NCBI GenBank assembly: GCA_017516075.1
Contig: JAFWDS010000017.1
Span: forward strand, 1 to 63,482
DNA length: 63,482 nt
Direction: 5' to 3'
DNA from: Candidatus Saccharimonadota bacterium
GTDB taxonomy: Bacteria; Patescibacteriota; Saccharimonadia; Saccharimonadales; Saccharimonadaceae
A program made the position numbers and the translations under genes. Positions 7,038 to 15,741 of this stretch are shown in pieces. Below the pieces are notes generated by a model, which searched no databases, was not told where the DNA came from, and saw only the letters and a list, made by a program, of their open reading frames with translations. Positions within the stretch are counted from its first letter, which is position 1; every line of letters starts with the position of its first letter.

Positions 7038-7434
7038 CTAGGAGTTCATTGCAGCGAGGACAATGATATCTTCCATCTGTGGTTTGAAATCGCGTTAGTC
7101 CGCAGGCTCGGCAACGCGATTTTTGGTGCAACCAATCTCTATAAGTATCTAGTTCATTTTGAATCATCTCTTCGTCTACCTCTATCCCATAAATCTGCGC
7201 TAACTCCTTGGCTTTCCCCCAGGCCTCACACTCCATTCTAACTCTCTCGACATCAACCCTAAAATCTTTATGTCCACAGAGAGCATGCGCCACTTCATGC
7301 AAAACCAACATCTCGTCTTTTGGCTTCTTGGGTCCCAAAATTATCGTCCTGGGTGGCCGAAAAGCAAATTTCTTGCCAGCTTTAAATCTTAAATCCGGAT
7401 AATCATTCTCTAGTTTTAGGACAAAATCATTCAT
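7024..7434 (-). CDS. HExxH zinc protease with C-terminal zinc ribbon
   Basis: This ~136-aa protein carries HEVAHALCGH, the HExxHxxxxH-like zincin core, with acidic residues in the following helix (ECEAW) that could supply a third ligand, as in ImmA/IrrE or SprT-like peptidases. The C-terminus has CRAC...CPRC, a zinc-ribbon pair. The likely activity is zinc-dependent proteolysis, perhaps of a repressor or of DNA-protein crosslinks; I cannot decide between them. The ATG at 7434 follows the ROK stop codon by 11 nt, so the two genes probably form an operon. A more upstream start would overlap the ROK gene and has no ribosome binding site. Confidence 0.65.
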   Translation of the reverse strand: MNDFVLKLENDYPDLRFKAGKKFAFRPPRTIILGPKKPKDEMLVLHEVAHALCGHKDFRVDVERVRMECEAWGKAKELAQIYGIEVDEEMIQNELDTYRDWLHQKSRCRACGLTRFQTTDGRYHCPRCNELLGQTK

Positions 7435-7445
7435 AAGAAAGGGAA

Positions 7446-8219
7446 TTACTCCCGCTCCTTTTGTTTTGCAAAGATATAGCAACCATAAATTACTGATTCG
7501 TTTGGTCGCTTTGGCTTCTTTAGCTTTACTCCCTTAATTTCTGGTAGATACTTCGAATATAATCTAAATATTTTGCCCATTGGCCCGCCAAGAATCACTA
7601 TATCAGGATTGTATTGTTTAACAACATCCGGTAATCCTAGGTATATTCGTTTTGCAACATCCTCCAGAAGTGTCTTTTTACGTAAATCCGTCGCATGATC
7701 AACGTGATAATAGTTTTCAATCGCATTAGCAGAGGCAATATCCTCCCATTCGCTAACTTTGCCATTATACCAGTACATTTTATGACCAGGTTCAAAACTC
7801 GCCGATTCCGGCAAGAGTCGGTTTTTTTCGGCAACTCCACCGCCAATGCCGGTTGAAAAAGTCAGAAAAACCGTCCGGCCTGGCAAACGAAATGATTCAT
7901 AAAGTGTGGCTAGACTTGCATCATTTTCAAAATGAATAGGACAGCTGAACAAGCATTTTATAGGGGTAAAAATGTCAATTCCGTCCCAATTTCGATTGCC
8001 AAATTTCACTGAATAATTTTTTTGTACAACACCCGGAATCGCGACAACCACAGAACGTACGCGAAATTTTTTGAATGGTTCCAAATTACGACAGAGCTCT
8101 GCAATAAAAGTTTTTGAACCCTGCGCGGTTTTGAATTTGTACCTCCGAATTACTCGCCCACGCCTAGAGAATAGCGCTATTAGTGTTTTTGTTCCTCCAA
8201 TATCTATAGCTAAGTACAT
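7446..8219 (-). CDS. ROK-family sugar kinase/regulator
   Basis: This 257-aa actin-fold kinase of the ROK type (glucokinase, fructokinase, N-acetylhexosamine kinase) has the phosphate-binding loop DIGGTKT at residues 6-12, a catalytic-type Asp in FENDAS (about 118-123), and STGIGGG (about 137-143). The typical ROK zinc motif (GHxxxxxxxxxCxCGxxGCxE) is missing; only GHKMYW remains. The substrate is unknown and the protein is somewhat short for the family. TATAAT (8231-8226) ends 6 nt before the ATG with no ribosome binding site, so a leaderless mRNA is predicted. Confidence 0.8.
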   Translation of the reverse strand: MYLAIDIGGTKTLIALFSRRGRVIRRYKFKTAQGSKTFIAELCRNLEPFKKFRVRSVVVAIPGVVQKNYSVKFGNRNWDGIDIFTPIKCLFSCPIHFENDASLATLYESFRLPGRTVFLTFSTGIGGGVAEKNRLLPESASFEPGHKMYWYNGKVSEWEDIASANAIENYYHVDHATDLRKKTLLEDVAKRIYLGLPDVVKQYNPDIVILGGPMGKIFRLYSKYLPEIKGVKLKKPKRPNESVIYGCYIFAKQKERE

Positions 8220-8245
8220 ATCTTGATTATATCACAGATATTTGC

Positions 8246-8427
8246 TATAATTAAGCATAGTTTAGGCTCATTCATTAGTTTCAATACTTTTGCTTAACAC
8301 CAGCGGGTGATGGTCGTGGAGGGGGTCGCCCAAAATTGCTATCAATTTTGGGGGAGGAGAACGACCGGCAGGACCCGCTGGGATGAGTAAATCTGTCGGG
8401 GACTAATGAATGGGCCTAAGGGAAGGA
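8246..8427 (+). promoter_or_regulatory. Structured leader of rpsA
   Basis: TATAAT (8246-8251) predicts a start near 8258 and a ~180-nt leader. A 16-bp outer stem (8264-8279 with 8402-8417, one G-U) encloses TTGCTTA/TGAGTAA, which in turn encloses the 82-nt palindromic element at 8300-8381. The ribosome binding site GGGAAGG lies just past the closing stem. Since S1 in other bacteria controls its own translation through its leader, this could be a feedback target; that is inference. Confidence 0.6.
8300..8381 (+). repeat. 82-bp palindromic element, copy E1
   Basis: The P1 arms are CCAGCGGGT and ACCCGCTGG, and the P2 arms are GGTCGT/ACGACC. G-rich internal segments GGAGGGGG and GGGGAGGA flank P3 (CCCAAAATTG/CAATTTTGGG). 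The conserved words GGGTGATGG and CCGGCAGGACCC match copies E2 (43777-43858), E3 (45301-45382) and E4 (47822-47898). Confidence 0.85.
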
Positions 8428-8436
8428 ATAAATTAA

Positions 8437-9504
8437 ATGGCAAATGCCAAAAAAATCACAATGGATGAACTCCTAGAGAGTAATGAGGATTCATTCAAAA
8501 AAGTCATTGCAGGGGATACCGTTAAAGGTACAGTCCTATCTGTTAAAAAACACGAAATACTAATCGACCTCGGTCCACAAGGTGTTGGTTTGGTCCCGCG
8601 TCGCGAAGCATCATTTGTTCGCAATCTAAACGTTGGCGACGAAGTTACCACCTCTGTAATCGAGTCGGAAATGGACGATGGATATGTTCTGTTGTCTCTG
8701 CGCAAGGCCGTCAAAGACAAAGGTTGGGACGAAATCCAAGCCAAGTTAGATAATGGCGAGATCGTCGAAGTCACCCCATTTGACGCTAATCGTGGTGGTC
8801 TCCTCGTCGAATACGAAGGTATCCGCGGCTTTATGCCCGTTTCGCAGCTTTCTGCTGAGCATTACCCAAGAGTAGGCTCCGCTGACAAAGAAGAAATATT
8901 ACAGAGGCTGAATTCGCTAGTGGGTAAATCCATCAGGGCTCGCATCCTTGATGCCAATAAGAAAGAAAACAAGCTTATCTTCTCTGAGAAGGAAGCCATC
9001 AAAGATGGCCTCGCCGAAAGATTTGCCGAACTCAAAGTTGGCGACATTGTCAAAGGTGTAGTTACTGGCGTAGTAGACTTCGGTGTATTCGTAAATGTTG
9101 ACGGCATTGAAGGTTTAGTTCATATCTCAGAGATTTCCTGGGAGCGTGTCAATAATCCTTCGGATTACGTCAAGATTGGCGATACGATCGAAGCCAAAAT
9201 TATCGCTATCGACAAGGAGCGCCTCTCGCTCTCTATGAAACAACTCGTCGAAGATCCATGGATTTCAGAGGTAGAAGGCTTGAAGAAAGGCTCTAAAGTC
9301 GAGGGAACTATCACTAGAATCACCCCATTTGGCGCTTTCGTTCAAATTAGCCCAGCTGTCGAAGCTTTGGTCCATGTCTCCGAGCTCGGCGAAGGTTCCG
9401 ATGTCGATCCAGAGAAGATTTTTACGTTAAACGAACGCAAGGGCTTCAAAGTTCTTGATATCGACAAAGAAGGCCGCAAAATCTCACTCTCTATTTCAAA
9501 ATAA
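8437..9504 (+). CDS. rpsA: 30S ribosomal protein S1 (four S1 domains)
   Basis: This 355-aa protein is made of four OB-fold S1 domains at roughly residues 25-92, 108-177, 193-262 and 280-350. The third (VKGVVTGVVDFGVFVNVDGIEG...HISEISW) is the most canonical. S1 binds mRNA upstream of start codons on the 30S platform. The protein is shorter than the six-domain E. coli form and close to Gram-positive-type S1. GGGAAGG precedes the ATG, and the leader is heavily folded. A terminator follows at 9520-9548. The many leaderless genes nearby, which do not need S1-assisted initiation, make its role of interest. Confidence 0.92.
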   Translation: MANAKKITMDELLESNEDSFKKVIAGDTVKGTVLSVKKHEILIDLGPQGVGLVPRREASFVRNLNVGDEVTTSVIESEMDDGYVLLSLRKAVKDKGWDEIQAKLDNGEIVEVTPFDANRGGLLVEYEGIRGFMPVSQLSAEHYPRVGSADKEEILQRLNSLVGKSIRARILDANKKENKLIFSEKEAIKDGLAERFAELKVGDIVKGVVTGVVDFGVFVNVDGIEGLVHISEISWERVNNPSDYVKIGDTIEAKIIAIDKERLSLSMKQLVEDPWISEVEGLKKGSKVEGTITRITPFGAFVQISPAVEALVHVSELGEGSDVDPEKIFTLNERKGFKVLDIDKEGRKISLSISK

Positions 9505-9519
9505 GCGCGACACTTATCC

Positions 9520-9548
9520 AAAATAGCCCATTAAATTGGGCTATTTTT
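9520..9548 (+). terminator. Intrinsic terminator of rpsA
   Basis: AAAATAGCCCA pairs with TGGGCTATTTT and is followed by T-rich sequence. Confidence 0.85.
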
Positions 9549-9628
9549 GTACTTGATTTTTTTAAGAACAAGCGTTATTATAATACACAGAAAAGTGTCA
9601 TACAACAAATTAACAAAGGAGAACCACT

Positions 9629-9931
9629 ATGTTCGATATATCAAACAATACAGAATTCCTGACAGCTATCGGGATTAACGATGCGCCAGAAGACGTTAAG
9701 GCAAAACTCATTGCTGGCATCGAAAATCTCGCCCAAGAAAGACTAATTACCAAGGTTTCTGATAGACTCACAGAAGAACAGGCCGAAGAGTTTGGTAATA
9801 TCACCGATGAGCAGCAAGCTGCTGATTGGCTAAACGCAAATATGCCGGATTTCCCAAATCTTGTAACCGAAGTTTTCGAAGAAATCAAAAACGATATCCT
9901 CGAACATAAGATGAATGTAGTGGGGAACTAA
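9629..9931 (+). CDS. DUF5663-like small acidic protein (paralog 1)
   Basis: This 100-aa helical acidic protein has the pattern LTEEQAEEFGNITDEQQAADWL, shared with a second gene at 26760-27059 (LTREQLDEFDAITDQAGATKWL) along with the following xxPDFxxxV segment. The two are clear paralogs and resemble the DUF5663 family seen in Saccharibacteria; that family name is from memory. The function is unknown. AAAGGAG sits before the ATG. The gene is separated by only two nt from the large 981-aa gene, so they are co-transcribed and perhaps act together. Confidence 0.7.
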   Translation: MFDISNNTEFLTAIGINDAPEDVKAKLIAGIENLAQERLITKVSDRLTEEQAEEFGNITDEQQAADWLNANMPDFPNLVTEVFEEIKNDILEHKMNVVGN

Positions 9932-9933
9932 AC

Positions 9934-12879
9934 ATGAGTGAAACTATCAACAATGGTGGAGAAAATCCAAACACAAGTCAGTGGGATAGCCTGACCAACG
10001 AAGAGCGACCCCGCGGTGCATATGTCAAAGGTCCAGATGGCAAATTAATTCCAAAAGACCAACTAGACGCTGCTATGAAAGCCTATGAACAAGCCGAATA
10101 CTACAGGAAGAATCCAGAAGCAGCCAAACACGATGCGGATCAGGCAATATTAGACGCTCGTCTTAAAGAAATGGAAGATAATCCTGATCGTTTTGAACGT
10201 TTCGAGGGCGAACATAGGAGAGGTGCAAGTAATCGCGCCAGTGAATACACTACTCTCAATGCTGGTCAGAACGGCATGTATGCTGCCGGTCCGGACGGCA
10301 CTCCATTGAACAACGCCGCCCGTAAAGAAATGGCACGCATGATGCATGACGCAGAAGACCTGCAGACTTTTGAAGAAAACCAAAAATATGCAGATTATAT
10401 AGCTCGTGAACGCGAAAAAATCGGTACGGTTTACAAAAACCGAGACGATTTCAACCATAAAGTAGTTGCCAGATTGAAGAGATTAGACCAAAGAGATACT
10501 ACTACAGCGCCGCAAAATGAGAACGTGACGAGTGACGCTAAAACACCAGACGAAAACCAGCCAGATAGCAGTAGTCAGCCAGATGATAAAAAACAACCAG
10601 ACGATGATGTAATTAGGCTCTCTGATGACGATGTCGATGTCATTCCGCCAGACCCAAATAGGTTTTTCCCTGGGAATAGAACGCCTCAAATCCCTGGGCC
10701 CACTACTATCAATAGAGCACCTCAGATTACTGGCCCGACAATAATAGACCAGGCGCCTCAACTCCCCGGTCCTACAACCGACGACAAAGCACCTCAACTT
10801 CCTGGCCCAGTTCAGGGAGAAAAGAACAAAGTAGAAATCGGCGAAATCAATATCGATGGTATAGAGCAGAAATTCGCCGAAGACAAATCCAAAGAATTGG
10901 CAGCAGTAGAAAAGGAACTGGAAGCGCTTATGCCCGAAATGGCGGAACTCTATGCTAGGAACCGTCGCCTCATTGTCGGCAATTGGAACCGCGCAAAATT
11001 CAATAAAGTCAGAGGGGAATATAGTAAACTCCTTGACAAGTGTTTGAAGCTTAGAGCCGAAAAAACCTTCGAAAAAGGTAAGCATGAAATTACCGACAAA
11101 ATCGACAAAAGAGTAGAAGAACTCCGTGCTAAAATCGAAAAAGAACTCACCGAATTCGCCGGCGGAGACCTTGAAAAAACCGAAAAATCTCAAGAAGAAA
11201 TTGATGCCAAAAAGAGCGAGTTGATTAAAGAGGCCGAGGAGGCCTTGCGCAAAGAATACGGCGAAGAAATTGATAAACAAAAAACCAAGATTAATGTCGA
11301 ATTCCTTGCTGATTTCATCGCACAAGAAACTAAACTGGAAGAAGCAACTGTCCATGCATTAGACAAGGGTAGCTTCTGTCGTAAATTCGTAAACAAAGTC
11401 ATTAACAATAAAGCTCTAAAAATTGCGCTAGTGGGTGCCGCAGCAGCAGGCTTAGCTGTCACGGGCGTAGGCTTGGTGGCTGGTGGATTATCAATCGGTT
11501 TTTCGCTCACTGCCGGTGGCTTTGCTACTGGCGCTCTAAAGGGCGGTCTTAGCGGCTTCCTTATGTCGCGCCAAAACTCCAAAAACAGCGCAGTCAGAGC
11601 ATTTGCCGATGAAAGCGAAATTGTCAGACAACTCCAAGGAATAGACGTCACCAAACAAGACGCCAGCACCGCCAACGTGGCTAAATGGCTCATGAAGCAA
11701 TATGGTAATGCTAGCGAAAAAGACAGGAAGTCCAACGTTAAGAAAACCGCTATCTCGGTTGGTTTAGGTGCTGCAATCGGCGGATTCACTAGTGGCATCA
11801 AACTTGGTAAAAATGTGACCCAAGAAGTGTCGTATTCTAAACAAACTGGTACTAACCCAATCAATACCGAATACAATATCGATGCCAACCTTTCCCAAGT
11901 CAACCAGCCACAAGGTACTGGCCTTTATAAAACCATGGAGCAAATGGGCGTGCCAAAAGAAAAATGGGATGAAGCACTTAAAATTGCTTATGACATTGAG
12001 CCAAGATACGGCTTATCGCCAGGTAGTAATGGTGTAGTTCCTGGATTTGATGGCACTATTGGCCGTCTCGCTGAGGCGTACCCAGGGCCTATCAATACTT
12101 GGCCAGATACAGCTCAAGCCTTTATTACTGAGACTGCCAAAGAATGGGCAAAACAAGGTCTCATGCCCTCAGATGTAATTAGAACTGGCGGTGAACCAAT
12201 ATATGATATCATTACAAAAACAACCACAGACTTTATTCCAAACGCTTTTATGAGTTTCCTCACCAGAGCCACAGCTTTAGCCGGTGCTGGCGCTCTTGGC
12301 GGCGCTATCGGTGGATTTGGCGGAACTGCTCGTGCTGAGCGGGTACCTACTCGTGCCGAACGGACACCTACTCGCGCTACAGGCGGGAACACCGCTCCGA
12401 ACCCGCGATCTCCAGAAGAACTATCCGGGATGGAAGGCGTAATAACGCCAGAACTACTCAGAGATTTGCTGGCATACTACGATAGCATGCCAGATGATGA
12501 TGTTACTGGTGCCCCCGAGGGTGAACCTCAGCCAGCCAATCCGGACGATACAAATAATCCAGAGACAGAACCTGCCAATCAGCCAAACAATCCCACCAAC
12601 CCAGAAGCTCAAACCAACAATTCTGAAACTGACACAGATGTCATAATCCCTGAAGATGTTCGTAGTCTTATAGGAACAGATAATATGAATCTTTTGATGA
12701 ATAAAAACGAATATAACGACGAAAGAGACAGAGAACGCTACGACAATCTCTGGAACGAACTACCAGAAGCCATCAAAAGTCAAATCGGACGCATCTTCTT
12801 CAACCAATATCGCAACTCCGAGAACGGTAGGACCTTTAGGCAGTGGTATAGTGCTCACGGAAACGCCACTAACCAATAA
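9934..12879 (+). CDS. Large membrane/coiled-coil protein with PGP repeats
   Basis: I do not recognise this 981-aa protein. The first 230 residues are charged and low in hydrophobics. At about 247-295 four tandem copies of a ~14-residue repeat occur (APQ-[IL]-[PT]-GPT type). A charged coiled coil spans ~300-480. Three Gly/Ala-rich hydrophobic segments follow (about 497-545, 605-625, 775-800). The C-terminus has an Asn/Pro/Glu-rich linker and a small helical domain. This suggests an envelope-spanning or membrane-remodelling structural protein. Its start follows the DUF5663-like stop by two nt. A host-attachment or cell-surface role is a guess only. Confidence 0.6.
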   Translation: MSETINNGGENPNTSQWDSLTNEERPRGAYVKGPDGKLIPKDQLDAAMKAYEQAEYYRKNPEAAKHDADQAILDARLKEMEDNPDRFERFEGEHRRGASNRASEYTTLNAGQNGMYAAGPDGTPLNNAARKEMARMMHDAEDLQTFEENQKYADYIAREREKIGTVYKNRDDFNHKVVARLKRLDQRDTTTAPQNENVTSDAKTPDENQPDSSSQPDDKKQPDDDVIRLSDDDVDVIPPDPNRFFPGNRTPQIPGPTTINRAPQITGPTIIDQAPQLPGPTTDDKAPQLPGPVQGEKNKVEIGEINIDGIEQKFAEDKSKELAAVEKELEALMPEMAELYARNRRLIVGNWNRAKFNKVRGEYSKLLDKCLKLRAEKTFEKGKHEITDKIDKRVEELRAKIEKELTEFAGGDLEKTEKSQEEIDAKKSELIKEAEEALRKEYGEEIDKQKTKINVEFLADFIAQETKLEEATVHALDKGSFCRKFVNKVINNKALKIALVGAAAAGLAVTGVGLVAGGLSIGFSLTAGGFATGALKGGLSGFLMSRQNSKNSAVRAFADESEIVRQLQGIDVTKQDASTANVAKWLMKQYGNASEKDRKSNVKKTAISVGLGAAIGGFTSGIKLGKNVTQEVSYSKQTGTNPINTEYNIDANLSQVNQPQGTGLYKTMEQMGVPKEKWDEALKIAYDIEPRYGLSPGSNGVVPGFDGTIGRLAEAYPGPINTWPDTAQAFITETAKEWAKQGLMPSDVIRTGGEPIYDIITKTTTDFIPNAFMSFLTRATALAGAGALGGAIGGFGGTARAERVPTRAERTPTRATGGNTAPNPRSPEELSGMEGVITPELLRDLLAYYDSMPDDDVTGAPEGEPQPANPDDTNNPETEPANQPNNPTNPEAQTNNSETDTDVIIPEDVRSLIGTDNMNLLMNKNEYNDERDRERYDNLWNELPEAIKSQIGRIFFNQYRNSENGRTFRQWYSAHGNATNQ

Positions 12880-12937
12880 ATCGTCCACTATTTTCTAAAA
12901 ACTCGTTCTATGATATAATTATCATAAGGAGTTTTTA

Positions 12938-14650
12938 GTGAAAAATAAGCAAAATTCGAGCCCTTGGCTCAAGTATTATGAGGAAGAAAATATTCCCAGT
13001 CATATCGATTATCCAGATTGTTCCATGGTGGACATGGTGATGCAATCTGCGGAAAAATGGCCAGACAATACCGCCTATATCTATTACGGCCACAAGGTTA
13101 CCTACAAAAATTTCGTCAAAAAAATCGAAAAAACCGCGCGTGCTCTTAAGAACTACGGCGTCAAAGAAGGCGACCGTGTCACTATTTGCATGCCCAACAC
13201 CCCAGAGGGAATTGCCATGGTTTACGCCGTTAATATGGTTGGCGCTATCTGCAACATGGTCCACCCCTTATCATCAGAGAAGGAACTCGAGTATTACATC
13301 AAAGTTGCCGAGTCCAAATACGTCCTCGTAATTGATGCGGTTTTTGATAAGGTTTACAGATTACGCGATACGGCACAGCTAGAGCGTATTATCGTGGTGC
13401 GCCCATCTGATGGTCTCGGTTTTCTCAAGAAAAAGCTTTATAACACCTTGCACGTCAAAAAGGTCCGCCTCCCCATCAACGATAATCGCGTCGTCCTCTG
13501 GGAAGATTTCATCGCCAACTCATACTTCTACCAGGGAAACTATCACGAAGAACGTAGCGGCGACGATCCGGCTGTGATTATGTACTCTGGTGGCACTACC
13601 GGCGCTCCTAAGGCTGTAATGCTTTCCAACCGCAATATCAACGCAGAATCTATCTGTGACGGCGCTATGATACGCCAGGTCGTCCCAGGAGCCACCGTGC
13701 TCTCGATTTTGCCGCTCTTCCACTGTTTTGGCCTAGGTGTCTGCATTCATACCCCTCTCTGTAGAGGCATGGGTTGTATCTTGATTCCGGCCTTCTCACA
13801 CAAACAATTTGCCGAGATTATTCGCAAAAACGAACCAAATTTCATCGTTGGCGTGCCTACTCTGTTTGAAGCTCTGGTTAATACTAAGCTAAAGCCTAGC
13901 GACCTCAAATCCGTCACTGCTGCCATCTGTGGTGGCGACGCCCTCAATCAGACCTTACGCGATAAAGTCAACGAATTTTTGAAATCTCACGGTTCCACTG
14001 CCAAAATTCGTGTTGGTTATGGTCTGACCGAAGGCTCCGGTGCAGTCTGTCTCTCCCCGGAAAATACCTTTGCCGATGGCATTATCGGTGTGCCGCTTCC
14101 AGATATGGACTTTAAAATTGTCAAAAACGACACCTTCAAGGAGTTGCCAGCCGGAGCAGAGGGCGAAATCTGCATCTCTGGCCCACTTGTGATGATGGGT
14201 TACCTCGGTGACGACGCTGAAACCGCTCAGGTCATTCGCCTTCATGATGATGGCAAACTCTGGCTTCATACCGGTGATATCGGTTATTTTGGCGAAGATG
14301 GTCTCATCTACTTTGCGCAGCGCTTAAAACGTATTATCATCTCCTCTGGCTACAACATCTACCCAACCCATCTCGAATCCATCATCAACTCCCACGAAGC
14401 TGTGCTTACCTCTACCGTTATCGGTATAGATCATCACTATAAAGGTCAAGTGCCAAAAGCCTTCATTGTCTTAAAACCAGGCTATAAGCCCGGCAAGCGC
14501 TTAGAGCGCGAAATCAGGGAATTACTCGAGCGCAACGTCCCGATCTACGCCCTCCCTGCCTCTTACGAATTTCGCGATAAACTCCCCACCACCAAAATCG
14601 GTAAAGTCGCCTTCCGCGAGTTAGAAAAAGAAGAACAGGATAAGAAATAA
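12938..14650 (+). CDS. AMP-forming acyl-CoA synthetase/ligase
   Basis: This ~570-aa member of the ANL superfamily activates a carboxylic acid as acyl-AMP, usually followed by transfer to CoA. It has the core motif YSGGTTGAPK (about residues 210-219), A5 YGLTEGSG, A7 HTGDIG, A8 GYNIYP and a C-terminal PTTKIGK with the adenylation Lys. It starts with GTG preceded by AAGGAG and a TATAAT. The natural acid is unknown; long-chain fatty acids are typical of this subgroup. Since Saccharibacteria usually lack fatty-acid synthesis, the enzyme could activate lipids taken from a host; this is inference. Confidence 0.85.
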   Translation: MKNKQNSSPWLKYYEEENIPSHIDYPDCSMVDMVMQSAEKWPDNTAYIYYGHKVTYKNFVKKIEKTARALKNYGVKEGDRVTICMPNTPEGIAMVYAVNMVGAICNMVHPLSSEKELEYYIKVAESKYVLVIDAVFDKVYRLRDTAQLERIIVVRPSDGLGFLKKKLYNTLHVKKVRLPINDNRVVLWEDFIANSYFYQGNYHEERSGDDPAVIMYSGGTTGAPKAVMLSNRNINAESICDGAMIRQVVPGATVLSILPLFHCFGLGVCIHTPLCRGMGCILIPAFSHKQFAEIIRKNEPNFIVGVPTLFEALVNTKLKPSDLKSVTAAICGGDALNQTLRDKVNEFLKSHGSTAKIRVGYGLTEGSGAVCLSPENTFADGIIGVPLPDMDFKIVKNDTFKELPAGAEGEICISGPLVMMGYLGDDAETAQVIRLHDDGKLWLHTGDIGYFGEDGLIYFAQRLKRIIISSGYNIYPTHLESIINSHEAVLTSTVIGIDHHYKGQVPKAFIVLKPGYKPGKRLEREIRELLERNVPIYALPASYEFRDKLPTTKIGKVAFRELEKEEQDKK

Positions 14651-14814
14651 GAACTAGAGTGTTTTTACTTGCATAAAATAGCCTCACCGACAGTCAAAAT
14701 TACAACAGTTACGGACGAGAATCTGATACTGAAATATCAGGGCGAGTCCGCCTAATCTGTTGTAATTTTGACGATCGCGAGAGGCGTAAAGCAAGTAAAA
14801 CACCCTAGTTCTTA
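14648..14814. terminator. 167-bp four-tier palindrome between convergent genes
   Basis: The arms begin with the TAA of the left gene (14648-14650) and end with the TTA of the right gene's stop (14812-14814). The first tier pairs 14648-14671 with 14791-14814 almost perfectly. The next tier is a perfect 16-bp stem, GTCAAAATTACAACAG with its complement. Inside are CGGAC/GTCCG and CTGATA/TATCAG. It probably terminates both transcripts, but it is far larger than a terminator needs to be. Confidence 0.75.
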
Positions 14815-15738
14815 TTTCCAATAATTTAATCTTACCCTAATCCGCAATTTAAGGGGTTTTTGCTTCAAAAATCGGTTTTTGCGCCAACTACGAAAGTATT
14901 TTTTGAGCATCTCGCGCGAGCGCTTAAATCCAGGTTTCCCCTCAGGGAATTGCCCAAAATCTTTCGCAGAATCTATCAGTAAATTCCAAATAAAAAACCA
15001 TTCCAGCTCATCATGATATTCCTTTTCAGCTTTAGCCTCTACGAACCTCTGATACAGCCCCTCTAGCGCTGGAAAAATATCAAAAATATGCGGACTATAT
15101 TTCTCTTTATGTAGCACCGACTCGGAGTTTTGACAATAAAAATATAGCGGCTCATCTACAGAAGCGAACTTATCGGTATAGAGTATCAGGGAAGACATCA
15201 GTTCCATATCTTCATGAATAAACCCTTCCTTGAAGGAAAACCCCTGTTTTAGCCACCATTTTCGGCGAATCAAAACTTGCCACGGCCCCATCCCATAGCG
15301 CACGAACCGACTCTTATGATTACGCTCCTCTGGTATAACAGGGGACAAGTAATCTCGATGTCCGTCGCAGTAGATGCGCTCCGCCCCCATCATCACCATA
15401 TCCGCCCCTGTTTTTCCAGCTTTTTCGACTAATTTCGGAACAGCGTCAGAAGCAATGTAGTCATCCGCATCAATAAACCAAATATAATCACCATTTGCTC
15501 TTTCGGCCCCAAAATTCCTCACCGCTGCCGCCCCAGCTGTATGACATTGTAATACAGAGATGGTTTTGAGGTGTTTTTTGGCATACCCCTTACAAATCTT
15601 AAGGGAATCATCAGATGAATCGTTATCTATTAAGAGGATTTCTCCAGAGACACCCTCAAGCGACTCTAACACCGCATCCACACATCGTTTCAAGTATTTC
15701 GCAGCATTAAAAACCGGAATTATGACCGATATTTTCAT
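14812..15738 (-). CDS. Family 2 glycosyltransferase
   Basis: This 308-aa inverting GT-A glycosyltransferase has the N-terminal nucleotide-sugar fold VIIPVFNAAKYL (about residues 4-15), the IDNDSSDDS loop, and the DxD motif in WFIDADDY (about 91-98). A catalytic-base region occurs near EDMELM (about 175-180). A basic C-terminal tail with many Arg and Lys could contact the membrane. It probably builds a surface polysaccharide or glycolipid. It lies 3 nt downstream of the HerA-like gene on the same strand. Confidence 0.85.
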   Translation of the reverse strand: MKISVIIPVFNAAKYLKRCVDAVLESLEGVSGEILLIDNDSSDDSLKICKGYAKKHLKTISVLQCHTAGAAAVRNFGAERANGDYIWFIDADDYIASDAVPKLVEKAGKTGADMVMMGAERIYCDGHRDYLSPVIPEERNHKSRFVRYGMGPWQVLIRRKWWLKQGFSFKEGFIHEDMELMSSLILYTDKFASVDEPLYFYCQNSESVLHKEKYSPHIFDIFPALEGLYQRFVEAKAEKEYHDELEWFFIWNLLIDSAKDFGQFPEGKPGFKRSREMLKKYFRSWRKNRFLKQKPLKLRIRVRLNYWK

Positions 15739-15741
15739 AGT

